A DNA stretch of 64,000 bases from Anaerolineales bacterium HSG24 (lineage in GTDB: Bacteria; Chloroflexota; Anaerolineae; 4572-78; J111): contig JAUCGB010000001.1 in assembly GCA_030377895.1 (NCBI GenBank), forward strand, positions 1 through 64,000. The letters are read 5' to 3'. Below the pieces are notes generated by a model. That model had not been told where the DNA came from, made no database searches, and saw only the letters and a program-made list of their open reading frames with translations. Positions 47,928 to 56,249 of the stretch are shown piece by piece. The translations under genes and the position numbers were made by a program. The stretch's first letter is position 1, and every line of letters begins with the position of its first letter.

Positions 47928-50900
47928 TTACTTCCGATTCCTAAGTAATGCCTCGACCTGTTCCAAATCTATGCTCGCACCCAATAACTCAAATACTCGG
48001 CGCGCTTTGTTGAGGTACTGTTGTGCCTCATCGGGGGTGTTCGTTTTTATGGCCCAGTTGGCTAAAACTAGTTGCGTTTTGGCGATTTCATATTGACTAT
48101 TGATATTATCCAGTAGCAGTAAGCTTTTGTGCAAGGCCCGACGAGCCAAATCAGGTTCATTATGAGCTAAATAGATTTGTCCTAATAAGCGACGATTGCG
48201 CCCTTCTTCTAGCGGATTACCTCTGTTAATGGCGATGCTTAGAGATTGATTCGCATTGGTCAAGGCTTGGTCAAAATCGCCAGTGAGGAAATGGTATTTA
48301 GCCCAACATTGTAATAGCCGAAGCATATACTCATTGGCCCCAAGCGTTCGCATAATTTGTTGGCTACGTTGTAGATATTGATGGGCCTCTGACCATGATT
48401 TTTGTAAGATACAGACGCGAGCCATGTTGATTGAGGTGCGGGCCTCGTTTTTGCTTAAACCAATTTGTTGCCATAATTGTAGATATTCTTGAAACAGTGT
48501 TATGCCCGTGTCTAACTCGCCTCGCCGGATGGCTAGTAGTCCCAAATTATCGGTTACTCTCCCTCGTCCGTCAATATCACCCACCTCTTGCGCCAAGGCT
48601 AATCCTTTTTGGTATGCCTCCTCTGCTTGATTCCATTTACCTTGTTCAAAGTAGGTTAGTCCTATATTGTTGTAAGGATAAATTTGTCCAGTCAAATCCT
48701 CATTTTTTTGATGTATCTGGATACTTTGCTCACTAAAATGGATTGCCAAGTCAAAATATCCCCGTCGGAAACAGATTCGCCCTAAACGGGTGTAGGTTTG
48801 GGCCATGGTCTGATGTCCTTCTGCGGTGTTGACTGTGGAGACGATATCCATGCTTTTTTGACACCAGTTAATTGCCTCACCCATCTTGCCTTGGAAGTCT
48901 AATACCCGTGATCCGACGAGATAGAGTTGAGCTACTTCTACGGCATGCTGATTTTCTTGCAAATACCCTAAGCCCCGTTTTATCCAGATCATAGTGTCGT
49001 CATAATCGCCCTGTTTGGTTTGACTCTCTGCAATTTTACGGCATATATGAGCCAGTCTACGTCTCTGATTAGATGAGATTTCAGATTCTTTGCCGATTCC
49101 TAACCAGGTCTGGGCCGCTTGATAATGGGTAATCGCCTGATCATACTGCCCACTCAACATCAACATTCGACCCAACGATTGCAGAGTGGTGAGCCACTGA
49201 TTTTGATAATTTTGCTTCTTGGCCGGATTAATTTGCTTTAAGAAGGATAAGGTACGGTTATACCATAATAAAGCCGTCTCGTTGGCATAGTTCTTTTCGG
49301 CCTGTTGCGCCGCTTGCAGGCCATAGTCGATGGCTCGTTTAAATTCACCAGCCTCATTAAAGTGATGAGCTAAGGTCTCTGCGTAGGGGACGGTATCATC
49401 GACAAATCGTTTTTCGATGATGTCTCCGGCTTGACGATGTAATAACCGACGACGAACCGGCCCAATATCAGCATATAATACCCGTTGAATCTCGATGTGA
49501 CTAAATTGGAGTTGCATGTCGCTAGTGGACAATTCCTTGAGCAGATTGCGCTCTAAAGCCATGTCTAAATGCTCTAACAAAGCCCATTCTGAAAGATCAC
49601 TTAAGGCTTTTAAGTCATTAAAGCGGAAGGTTGGCCCTAACAGGGCTGCTTGACGCAACAGATTTTGTGTATCTGAGCCTAAGCGGTTAATGCGCCGCCA
49701 GACCGCATCACGCATTGTTTGGGGCAGTTCGAGCGTCGTCAAATCGGGCAGATACGGTTTGCCATTTTGCCAGCTAATTTGATTATCATCCTCGATGCCT
49801 TTGGCAATCTCCTTGATGTATGAGGGGTTTCCGGCGGTATGTTGATATATTTTTTGGGCAATCGGTTGTGGAATATCGGTATGCCATAGATTACCTAACA
49901 TCTGTTGCACGCTGACCTCATTGAGACGGGGCAGGGTAATTTGATGGTAATAATGTTGATTAACCAAGGTTCGTATCGTTAATAGTAAAGGATGCCCCGT
50001 TTCTAACTCTATATCTCGATAAGTGCCGATAATTAGCAAATTCATGGTCGGCAGATGATGGCTTAGGTAGCGTAGTAGTTCGAGACTGTTTTGGTCGGCC
50101 CAATGTAGGTTTTCTAAAACGATGAGCCAAGGTCGCTTTTTGGTCGCTTTTTTGATGAATTTTGTCAGATTACTCATCAAGCGAAGTTGTTCCTGTTTGG
50201 GGGTTAGGGTTGGAGGTGTAGGTAACTCTGGGAAAATTCGCAGGAGTTCCGGTACAATGGGCGTAAAGTAGCGAAGTAACTCAAATGTCTCTTTGTTGGA
50301 AAATTCCGGTGGTACGGTCGTGAAATAGGTTTGCAAAATATCGATAAAAGGCGTGTAGGCTCGATGGCTCTGTTCGTTACATTGGCCCATCAAAAATACT
50401 GGCGTATTACATTGCGTGGTAAATTGATTGACTAAGGTGGTTTTGCCGATACCCGGCTCACCACTGATGAAAACGAGTTGCCCATGTTGTTCCTTGCTCT
50501 TTTCCCAACATTGTTGCAGATTCTGTAATTGAATATCTCGACCAACAATCGGGGAGTGGATGGTTGAACCGTCTTGCGTGTTTATGACAAACGTATTGGA
50601 GATATGGTGGGTTTGCTGGGCGCTGGTATATCGGTCGTTGGGATTTTTCGCTAATAACTTCAAGATAAGATGTTCGAGGTAGAGAGATAGGTCAGGATTT
50701 AACTGACGCGGAGAACGGGGCGACGTACTCAGATGGGCTTGCATCACTTCTTCGTCACTGCCAGTAAATGGAGGTTCTCCGGTAAACATCCAGTAAAATA
50801 TTACTCCCATAGCATAAAGATCAGTACGAGCATCAAGCGGTTGGCCTAAAATTTGCTCTGGAGCTAGACACATGGTCGCCAAATAGGGGATTGGGGCATC

Positions 50901-52697
50901 AAGTTGATTATACCCTTCGGCCAAGCGTCCTAAACCAAAACCACTAATTTTGATACCTTGCTCGGTAAAGAAGATGTTTTCTGGTTTTAGCTCGCCATGA
51001 ATTATCCCATGCTGGTGGGCATGTTCTAAGATAACAATCAGATTAATTGCCACATCAAGCAGATTCGCCTCGGCCCGCCAGTTATTATCTTGACTCAATA
51101 ACTCATATAGATTAGGGCCAATAAGTAGTTCTTCTGCCATAAAGGTATAACTGTCTACCTGTTCGCATGAAAAAATCTTAACGATATTGGCATGATCAAG
51201 GCTAATCAGTTGGGCAGCTTGTTGCACAAACCGTCTAATCGTATCCTCACTAAAGGCTGCACTTAAGATTTTTATGGCTACCTTCTTGTTTTTCTGGATA
51301 TCCTTAGCTCGTAAAACGGTGCTGACCCGTCCTTGTCCCACTTTCTTTTCGATTTGGTACTGTTCTTTGATGATTTGCCCCGGTAAATTCAATAATTGAC
51401 GTATGTCTAAGGCTGACAATGCCTCATCAACAGAGGGGTAGACGGCGAAGTAATCATCATAACCGGACAGTTTGATAATACGACGTACTTTGGGAGATGG
51501 ATTGGCTAACACAATCGGGTCAAGGTCGGTCTGCTTCTGACGTTCAATCAATAATTTGAGACTAGCCGTGGTTAAGGTCGTCACCTGAGATAGATCGATA
51601 ATCGAATTGGTGACATCGTTTTGCTCACTAACCAGCGTTAATTGGTCGGCCAACTGCTCCGCGCCCGGTTCGTCGAAGGCGATTGTTGGCTTCAAAATTG
51701 TTTGTTCGCCATCGGGACTAACTTGAAAATCAATGGCCCCGCTAGGAGTCAGGTCTAGGGTCAAGCCCTCATAAGCCACCAAAACATCGCAAGTGGGCAG
51801 AGTCTGGTCTTGAGCTTGATACACAATCGCCTCAATTTGCATCTGTTGCAGTTGGGCATCCGAGTAGGTCGGGTCGTGATGAGATAGAATCAACTTTTTA
51901 ACGCCCGCGACCCGAGCCAAATCAATCCCAATCATGGCCGAGCTATGCCCCCAATCCTCTTTGAGCCAAGCCTCTTTTAGGGTATATTGGGCATCAAAAA
52001 TTAGAGCGTCGGCATCACGGAAAAATTCAATATGGGGCTTAACATCGGCATGATTTAGGTGCTTATATTCCGAGTCGCTGGCATAAACAAACACACTATG
52101 TTGATCCTCAAACCGAAAACCATAGGCATTACCGGGATGGGCGTTCATAATTGTGTTGATATTGACCTGACCAATGGTAAAAGGTTGCCCCACCTCGATA
52201 TGAATAAACTCGATGTTGGCCCGCATGATTGATAATGGCACGGGGAAATTAAGTGGGCACTGTTGCTCTTCAAGTGCATGCTTAATATTATGAATACTAT
52301 AAATGAAGATTTGATTGCCGGGAATGAAGCCGGGTACGAAAAAGGGAAAGCCTTGTAGATGATCCCAGTGGGGATGACTGAACAGGATATGAAGCCGTCC
52401 TTGGCCGCGTCCACATGGCCCTTTCATCAACTCTAACCCCAACTCCCGAATTCCTGAGCCGGCATCAATGATGAAGGTTTCTGATCCCGCCTCAATCTGG
52501 AGGCAAGAGGTGTTACCTCCGGCAGTGCCTCGCAACAAAATTGGTAACTCTTGTACATGCTCGCGCACCGATTCTAGGTTGTTGGTATCAACATCGGGTG
52601 GCATGCCATAGATCGCTTTACATATTTTTTCTTCTATCTCTGCGGGCTTAAGGGGAGATGGTATAGAGCCACGCGCCCCCCAAATTGTTATTTTCAT
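47928..52697 (-). CDS. Giant MBL-STAS-pseudokinase-ATPase-TPR signalling protein
   Basis: 1589 aa, soluble. (1) Metallo-beta-lactamase fold, about 1-315, with HPHWDH at 108-113, H187, D208 and H273, so the metal site looks complete. (2) STAS/anti-anti-sigma-like domain, about 335-430 (IIDLSQVTTLTTASLKLL). (3) Ser/Thr kinase fold, about 445-700: the glycine loop GQGRVSTV and K476 are kept, but helix-C Glu is Gln (VQQAAQL), HRD is HGE (567-569) and DFG is GFG (586-588), so it is probably catalytically dead. (4) STAND-like ATPase with GEPGIGKT at 746-753. (5) TPR repeats, about 1180-1560. The ATG at 52697 has GGAAG upstream and begins exactly at the MBL fold. The arrangement suggests a nucleotide-sensing scaffold. 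Confidence 0.9.
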   Translation of the reverse strand: MKITIWGARGSIPSPLKPAEIEEKICKAIYGMPPDVDTNNLESVREHVQELPILLRGTAGGNTSCLQIEAGSETFIIDAGSGIRELGLELMKGPCGRGQGRLHILFSHPHWDHLQGFPFFVPGFIPGNQIFIYSIHNIKHALEEQQCPLNFPVPLSIMRANIEFIHIEVGQPFTIGQVNINTIMNAHPGNAYGFRFEDQHSVFVYASDSEYKHLNHADVKPHIEFFRDADALIFDAQYTLKEAWLKEDWGHSSAMIGIDLARVAGVKKLILSHHDPTYSDAQLQQMQIEAIVYQAQDQTLPTCDVLVAYEGLTLDLTPSGAIDFQVSPDGEQTILKPTIAFDEPGAEQLADQLTLVSEQNDVTNSIIDLSQVTTLTTASLKLLIERQKQTDLDPIVLANPSPKVRRIIKLSGYDDYFAVYPSVDEALSALDIRQLLNLPGQIIKEQYQIEKKVGQGRVSTVLRAKDIQKNKKVAIKILSAAFSEDTIRRFVQQAAQLISLDHANIVKIFSCEQVDSYTFMAEELLIGPNLYELLSQDNNWRAEANLLDVAINLIVILEHAHQHGIIHGELKPENIFFTEQGIKISGFGLGRLAEGYNQLDAPIPYLATMCLAPEQILGQPLDARTDLYAMGVIFYWMFTGEPPFTGSDEEVMQAHLSTSPRSPRQLNPDLSLYLEHLILKLLAKNPNDRYTSAQQTHHISNTFVINTQDGSTIHSPIVGRDIQLQNLQQCWEKSKEQHGQLVFISGEPGIGKTTLVNQFTTQCNTPVFLMGQCNEQSHRAYTPFIDILQTYFTTVPPEFSNKETFELLRYFTPIVPELLRIFPELPTPPTLTPKQEQLRLMSNLTKFIKKATKKRPWLIVLENLHWADQNSLELLRYLSHHLPTMNLLIIGTYRDIELETGHPLLLTIRTLVNQHYYHQITLPRLNEVSVQQMLGNLWHTDIPQPIAQKIYQHTAGNPSYIKEIAKGIEDDNQISWQNGKPYLPDLTTLELPQTMRDAVWRRINRLGSDTQNLLRQAALLGPTFRFNDLKALSDLSEWALLEHLDMALERNLLKELSTSDMQLQFSHIEIQRVLYADIGPVRRRLLHRQAGDIIEKRFVDDTVPYAETLAHHFNEAGEFKRAIDYGLQAAQQAEKNYANETALLWYNRTLSFLKQINPAKKQNYQNQWLTTLQSLGRMLMLSGQYDQAITHYQAAQTWLGIGKESEISSNQRRRLAHICRKIAESQTKQGDYDDTMIWIKRGLGYLQENQHAVEVAQLYLVGSRVLDFQGKMGEAINWCQKSMDIVSTVNTAEGHQTMAQTYTRLGRICFRRGYFDLAIHFSEQSIQIHQKNEDLTGQIYPYNNIGLTYFEQGKWNQAEEAYQKGLALAQEVGDIDGRGRVTDNLGLLAIRRGELDTGITLFQEYLQLWQQIGLSKNEARTSINMARVCILQKSWSEAHQYLQRSQQIMRTLGANEYMLRLLQCWAKYHFLTGDFDQALTNANQSLSIAINRGNPLEEGRNRRLLGQIYLAHNEPDLARRALHKSLLLLDNINSQYEIAKTQLVLANWAIKTNTPDEAQQYLNKARRVFELLGASIDLEQVEALLRNRK

Positions 52698-52751
52698 GGG
52701 ATGCTTCCAGTTTATGAAGTGTTTTAGATGTTGCTCGTTGTTGTGATACAA

Positions 52752-52933
52752 CTTAGTACCCGACAGAAAATTTAATCTGAACTAATTAACACAGAGGTTC
52801 ACAGAGGAACACAGAGTTTCACAGAGTTTTTTAAAAAAGAGATTTAATTTTTCCTCTGTGCCCCTCTGTGCGTCTCTGTGAAACTCTGTGTTCCTGTTTT
52901 AGCCTTCCCTAAACCACTTTGTCGGGTAGCAAG
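52752..52933. mobile_element. MITE-like element, family B (copy B4)
   Basis: CTTAGTACCCGACA and TGTCGGGTAGCAAG ends, 182 bp, flanked by the 9-bp direct repeat GTGATACAA (52743-52751 and 52934-52942). It lies 55 bp upstream of the start of the giant minus-strand gene and may overlap its promoter. Confidence 0.88.
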
Positions 52934-53325
52934 GTGATACAATGGCGGTTTACTGGCTTTACTGGCTGATTTGTTAAGTCGGTCAGCGAACTAGTTCAAT
53001 TTTAACTATTTTTCTCACCTATACAACTTTTACAGGTAGTCCTGCACATGTAGTGATCACCATTTTTCTGATCCGTTCAGCGCAATCTCCAGCTTGCCTA
53101 ATTGGAGCATCGGTTTTATTATCAGCCTATCCCAACATGGGCAGGCTATCAACTTAAGTTCCACAATTTAAGTTCCACAATACGGTCTTTAGGCTGTGTA
53201 TGGCACAGACTAAAGACCTGTTATTGAGCATGGTTCAAAATAGACCAAATCATCTTTACAATGTAGGTCACGCTTGTAGCGTGACAATAATCGTTCGCCT
53301 GTATTGAGGTATTACGGCGTTTATT

Positions 53326-53405
53326 AAGCAAACTAGTGACGCTACAAGCGTCACCTACAATGGTTTTATTTGTAAAGCAAACTCAACGGATAATGAACCA
53401 TGCCG
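53326..53405. repeat. 80-bp repeat, family G (copy 2)
   Basis: All 80 bp are identical to 36980-37059. Another GTCACGCTTGTAGCGTGAC hairpin of the same type lies just upstream (53266-53285). Confidence 0.9.
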
Positions 53406-53462
53406 ACCTGTTATTGTCTCCGTGAATCTTTGTGCCATGTAGTCATGGCTAAATTTTTTTGA

Positions 53463-53650
53463 TGCTAACTTTTTCTTTGGTTTAACCGGAATCAACACTA
53501 CAACGGATACTTAACTGCGGAACGGATGGTTTTCATCCGTATATAATTACTGTAAATGGCAAAAAATTCTGTTATTGGCGAAATATATCCGTTGAGTTTT
53601 GAAGTATCCGTTGTAGTGTTCCCGCCAAAGATTCCGTTAGCGTCAGAAAT
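53463..53650. mobile_element. Family I inverted-repeat element, uninterrupted copy
   Basis: Left arm GCTAACTTTTTCTTTGG...CACTACAACGGAT; right arm ATCCGTTGTAGTGTTCC...CCGTTAGCGTCAG. The arms pair over about 45 bp. It is the empty-site reference for the insertion at 44031. Confidence 0.7.
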
Positions 53651-53788
53651 TTTTTTGGCTCTATGGGATATTCCGTGCAAAGCGTTTAAGTTTTTATGTT
53701 GTTCTTTGCGCCTTCGCGCCTTTGTGAGAGTATCACCAGAATTTTGCACGGGAACTCCTAGTGAGCCACTTTTTTGTCGGGTACTGAA

Positions 53789-55483
53789 ATGCTTAACCCC
53801 AAAAACTTTATCATCTGGCCCTTGTGTGCCATACTCGCTGGCTCGTTTTATCTGCTGATGTCGGCTTGGGGGTATAGTTTTGTTGGCTTTCCCTTGGACG
53901 ATGCGTGGATTCATCAAACTTATGCTCGTAATTTGGCCCAAACCGGCCAGCTTGCCTTTGTACCGGGCGTACCGAGTGCTGGCTCTACTGCGCCGTTATG
54001 GTCGTTACTGCTCAGTGTGGGCTACTTATTGGGTCTGCCGTATTTGTGGTGGGCTTATGGGTTGGGGCTACTGTTTCTGGCCCTCACCGGCTGGACAATG
54101 TCCCGCCTGACTGAGCGTCTGTTTCCAGAGCATGGTTGGCTTGGTTTGGCGGTGGGGCTGTTCTGCATCTTCGAGTGGCACATGGTCTGGGCGGCGACAT
54201 CGGGCATGGAGACAATTCTGTTTGTCTGGCTGTCGGTCTGGCTAGTGGAGCGATACACTGGGAGCGCAGGCATATTGTCTGCCCCAGACTCGCAGGTAGG
54301 ATGCCTGCCCCAGTGGAACTACAGTCTTTCAGATAAAGATTTTCACTCGGATGGACAGACCTCGAAAACATTATACTTTAGCCTCGGACTGATTGGCGGT
54401 CTGCTGATTTTGACTCGCCCCGAAGGAGCAGGCTTGGTTGGTCTGATTGGGCTGGATGTGGCCTATTGCTGGTGGTCGGACAAGTTCCCTCAAAGGGGAG
54501 GCAATCAACCAATCCCACGAGATTGGATCCGGTTGGCATGGTCATGGGGCTTGATTATCGGCGGTATGGCGATTCTGTTGTTGCCCTATATTGCCTTCCA
54601 TTTTCAGTTGACGGGTAAACCATTCCCTAACACCTTTTACGCCAAACAGGCCGAATATGGCTCGATTTTAGCCACCTATCCGCTATGGTGGCGATTGTTC
54701 GGTAGCTTCGGCGAGCAGGTCGAATCGGTGCAAGGCGTGTTTCGAGTTGTTTTTATTGGGCCGCAACTGCTTCTGCTACCGGGTCTGGTGTACGGGGCTT
54801 GGCTGACCGTCACCGAGCGACGGCATAATTTAGCGATTATCTGGTTGTGGTGGATTTCGTTTTTATTGCTGTATGGCTTCCGGTTAGCTGTCACCTATCA
54901 ACATGGTCGCTATCAAATTCCGGCCATCGTCTGGATTGTTCTGCTTGGTTTGTGGGGTAGTAGTCGCTTGTGGGGCTGGGGAATCAGACGCAGTCATTCA
55001 GAGACCCTAAAGATTTCTAAAACCTTTAGGGTATATCAACGAGTCTTTGGTCAAGTGATTGCCCTGTCGTTGCCGATTTTACTCATCACGTTTTTGTTGA
55101 TTGGGGCGCAAGCCTACAGTCGAGATGTCCGCTTTATCGAAACGGAAATGGTCAACGTGGCTAAATGGCTTGATCAGCATGTCGAGCCAGACGCGGTGTT
55201 GGCGGTGCATGATATCGGGGCGATTGGCTACTTCAGCCCGCGTCCCATGATCGATTTGGCCGGACTCATCACCCCCGCCGTCATCCCCATCATGCGTGAC
55301 GAAGCGGCCTTATTGATTTTCATGCAAACCGAGCAGGCTGACTATCTGGTTACATTTCCATCATGGTATCCGCACCTCAGCCAACAACCTGACCTATTAT
55401 CTATATACCGTACCAAATCACCATTTTCAATCGAGGTGGGAGGTGATAACATAGTCGTGTATCAAATGTTAAGGAACAGATAA
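53789..55483 (+). CDS. GT39-like integral membrane protein with repeat-derived inserts
   Basis: 564 aa, about ten membrane helices. An early extracytoplasmic motif, FPLDDAWIHQTYARNLA, and a late soluble stretch, WLDQHVEPDAVLAVHDIGAIG, are typical of membrane mannosyl- or glycosyltransferase-like proteins. The ATG at 53789 is chosen; the TTG at 53774 lies inside a family B terminus. Residues about 158-190 are encoded by repeat DNA in frame (54260-54344), and a second piece near 407-415 comes from a 29-bp palindrome (55004-55032). Both fall in loops between helices, so the protein may tolerate them. No Shine-Dalgarno is visible. Confidence 0.8.
   Translation: MLNPKNFIIWPLCAILAGSFYLLMSAWGYSFVGFPLDDAWIHQTYARNLAQTGQLAFVPGVPSAGSTAPLWSLLLSVGYLLGLPYLWWAYGLGLLFLALTGWTMSRLTERLFPEHGWLGLAVGLFCIFEWHMVWAATSGMETILFVWLSVWLVERYTGSAGILSAPDSQVGCLPQWNYSLSDKDFHSDGQTSKTLYFSLGLIGGLLILTRPEGAGLVGLIGLDVAYCWWSDKFPQRGGNQPIPRDWIRLAWSWGLIIGGMAILLLPYIAFHFQLTGKPFPNTFYAKQAEYGSILATYPLWWRLFGSFGEQVESVQGVFRVVFIGPQLLLLPGLVYGAWLTVTERRHNLAIIWLWWISFLLLYGFRLAVTYQHGRYQIPAIVWIVLLGLWGSSRLWGWGIRRSHSETLKISKTFRVYQRVFGQVIALSLPILLITFLLIGAQAYSRDVRFIETEMVNVAKWLDQHVEPDAVLAVHDIGAIGYFSPRPMIDLAGLITPAVIPIMRDEAALLIFMQTEQADYLVTFPSWYPHLSQQPDLLSIYRTKSPFSIEVGGDNIVVYQMLRNR
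54260..54344. repeat. Repeat pieces inserted in frame in the membrane-protein gene
   Basis: 54260-54314 carries GGAGCGCAGGCATATTGTCTG and an inverted-like CAGGTAGGATGCCTGCCCC. 54321-54344, ACAGTCTTTCAGATAAAGA and onward, is the family D terminus. Together they encode GSAGILSAPDSQVGCLPQ and YSLSDKDF, which have no membrane character. Confidence 0.8.
55004..55032. repeat. 29-bp palindrome inside the coding region
   Basis: ACCCTAAAG and CTTTAGGGT are perfect arms around ATTTCTAAAAC, in frame, encoding TLKISKTFRV. The length and shape resemble the intergenic palindrome at 17216. Confidence 0.75.
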
Positions 55484-55607
55484 CTTATTAGGGCTATTTT
55501 AAACCTACAATAGACGTGGACAGTATATTTTATGCCGCCATGACCGTCAACTTAAGAGTTCGTAGTAGGCACTTTAGTGCCGATGAATCGCCTACTACAA
55601 ACATTGG

Positions 55608-55694
55608 TAGTGGTGCAGAAGTAGTGATATATGTCAGTTACCTACCCGCAAGTTTAGAACTTGCGGGTAGGTGATGACTACATGTGCAGGACTA
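55608..55694. mobile_element. MITE-like element, family A (copy A5)
   Basis: Complete ends and the CCCGCAAGTT / AACTTGCGGG hairpin, closest to A1. The flanks CAAACATT and CAAACGTT are nearly identical, consistent with a decayed target duplication. Confidence 0.8.
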
Positions 55695-56055
55695 CCCAAA
55701 CGTTAAATGGACAGTGTATTTTATACCGCATGCAAGATTAAAACCAGTCCTTGCGGTAGTTTAATTTTTTATGGTATACTTAAAAATTATAATTGCGATT
55801 TCATAATATATCAGAAGTTTATCGTTTCTCAACAAAGTTGCCATGAAGGGCATGAAAGACATGAAGAAAAACTAAAAAATCGTCATATAGACGAGTTTTC
55901 TTCATGCTCTTCATAACTTTTCATGTTCTTCATGCCTTTTAATGAGGAATCGACAAATTTTTGAGATATAACTCTATAGTCATTTACTACCTAAAGGTAG
56001 TTGCAAAATTCATCTATTAACTCTATAATTAGCACATTGGTTCTTTAAGAAGTGA

Positions 56056-56226
56056 AGACAGGTGGTTCGGATGACAATCGTTCATCCAATAAAAGTTGTT
56101 TTGCCCCAAAGCACTACCGCAAGTTCTGTGGGAAGTAACGCCTGTGGAGATGGTAAGGCTCATGCCTTCGGGCAGGTGACCGTCTGCGAAGCAGGAACCA
56201 AACAGCGAATGTCTACATTTGTATAA
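56056..56226 (+). pseudogene. Possible 3' remnant of an IS200/IS605-type tnpB
   Basis: An open frame of 56 codons ends ...NACGDGKAHAFGQVTVCEAG and then TKQRMSTFV. The Cys/Gly-rich wording and the GC-rich hairpin pattern (CATGCCTTCGGGCAGG, GCGAAGCAGGAACC) recall 3' ends of tnpB genes, where a guide RNA overlaps the terminus. There is no catalytic core, and a TGA precedes the frame. It is a recollection-level match only. It ends 23 bp before the next start codon. Confidence 0.35.
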
Positions 56227-56249
56227 GTTTTGGAGAACGGAGTGCCTGC

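Larger units (their letters stand above)
52698..53788. other. Repeat-filled intergenic region
   Basis: 1091 bp: family B (52752-52933), a one-ended family A fragment (53037-53060), a GTCTTTAGGCTGTG / CACAGACTAAAGAC hairpin (about 53186-53218), family G (53326-53405), family I (53463-53650), and a family B terminus (TTTTTTGTCGGGTA, 53771-53784) immediately before the next gene. The ORF on the minus strand at 53498-53941 is a shadow. Confidence 0.75.
55484..56249. other. Intergenic region with hairpins and repeats
   Basis: 766 bp: hairpin GTAGTAGGC / GCCTACTAC (55562-55597), family A copy A5 (55608-55694), an inverted repeat made of CATGAAG and CTTCATG words (about 55838-55940) framed by AAGTTTATCG-type ends, and a possible transposase-gene remnant (56056-56226). 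Confidence 0.65.

Noticed and set aside
53498..53941. 147-codon minus-strand ORF
   Set aside because: Overlaps a repeat element and the antisense of the membrane-protein gene; no recognisable domain.
56103..56215. Riboswitch upstream of the 56250 kinase
   Set aside because: Hairpins are present, but I could not match any known riboswitch consensus; a tnpB 3' remnant fits somewhat better.
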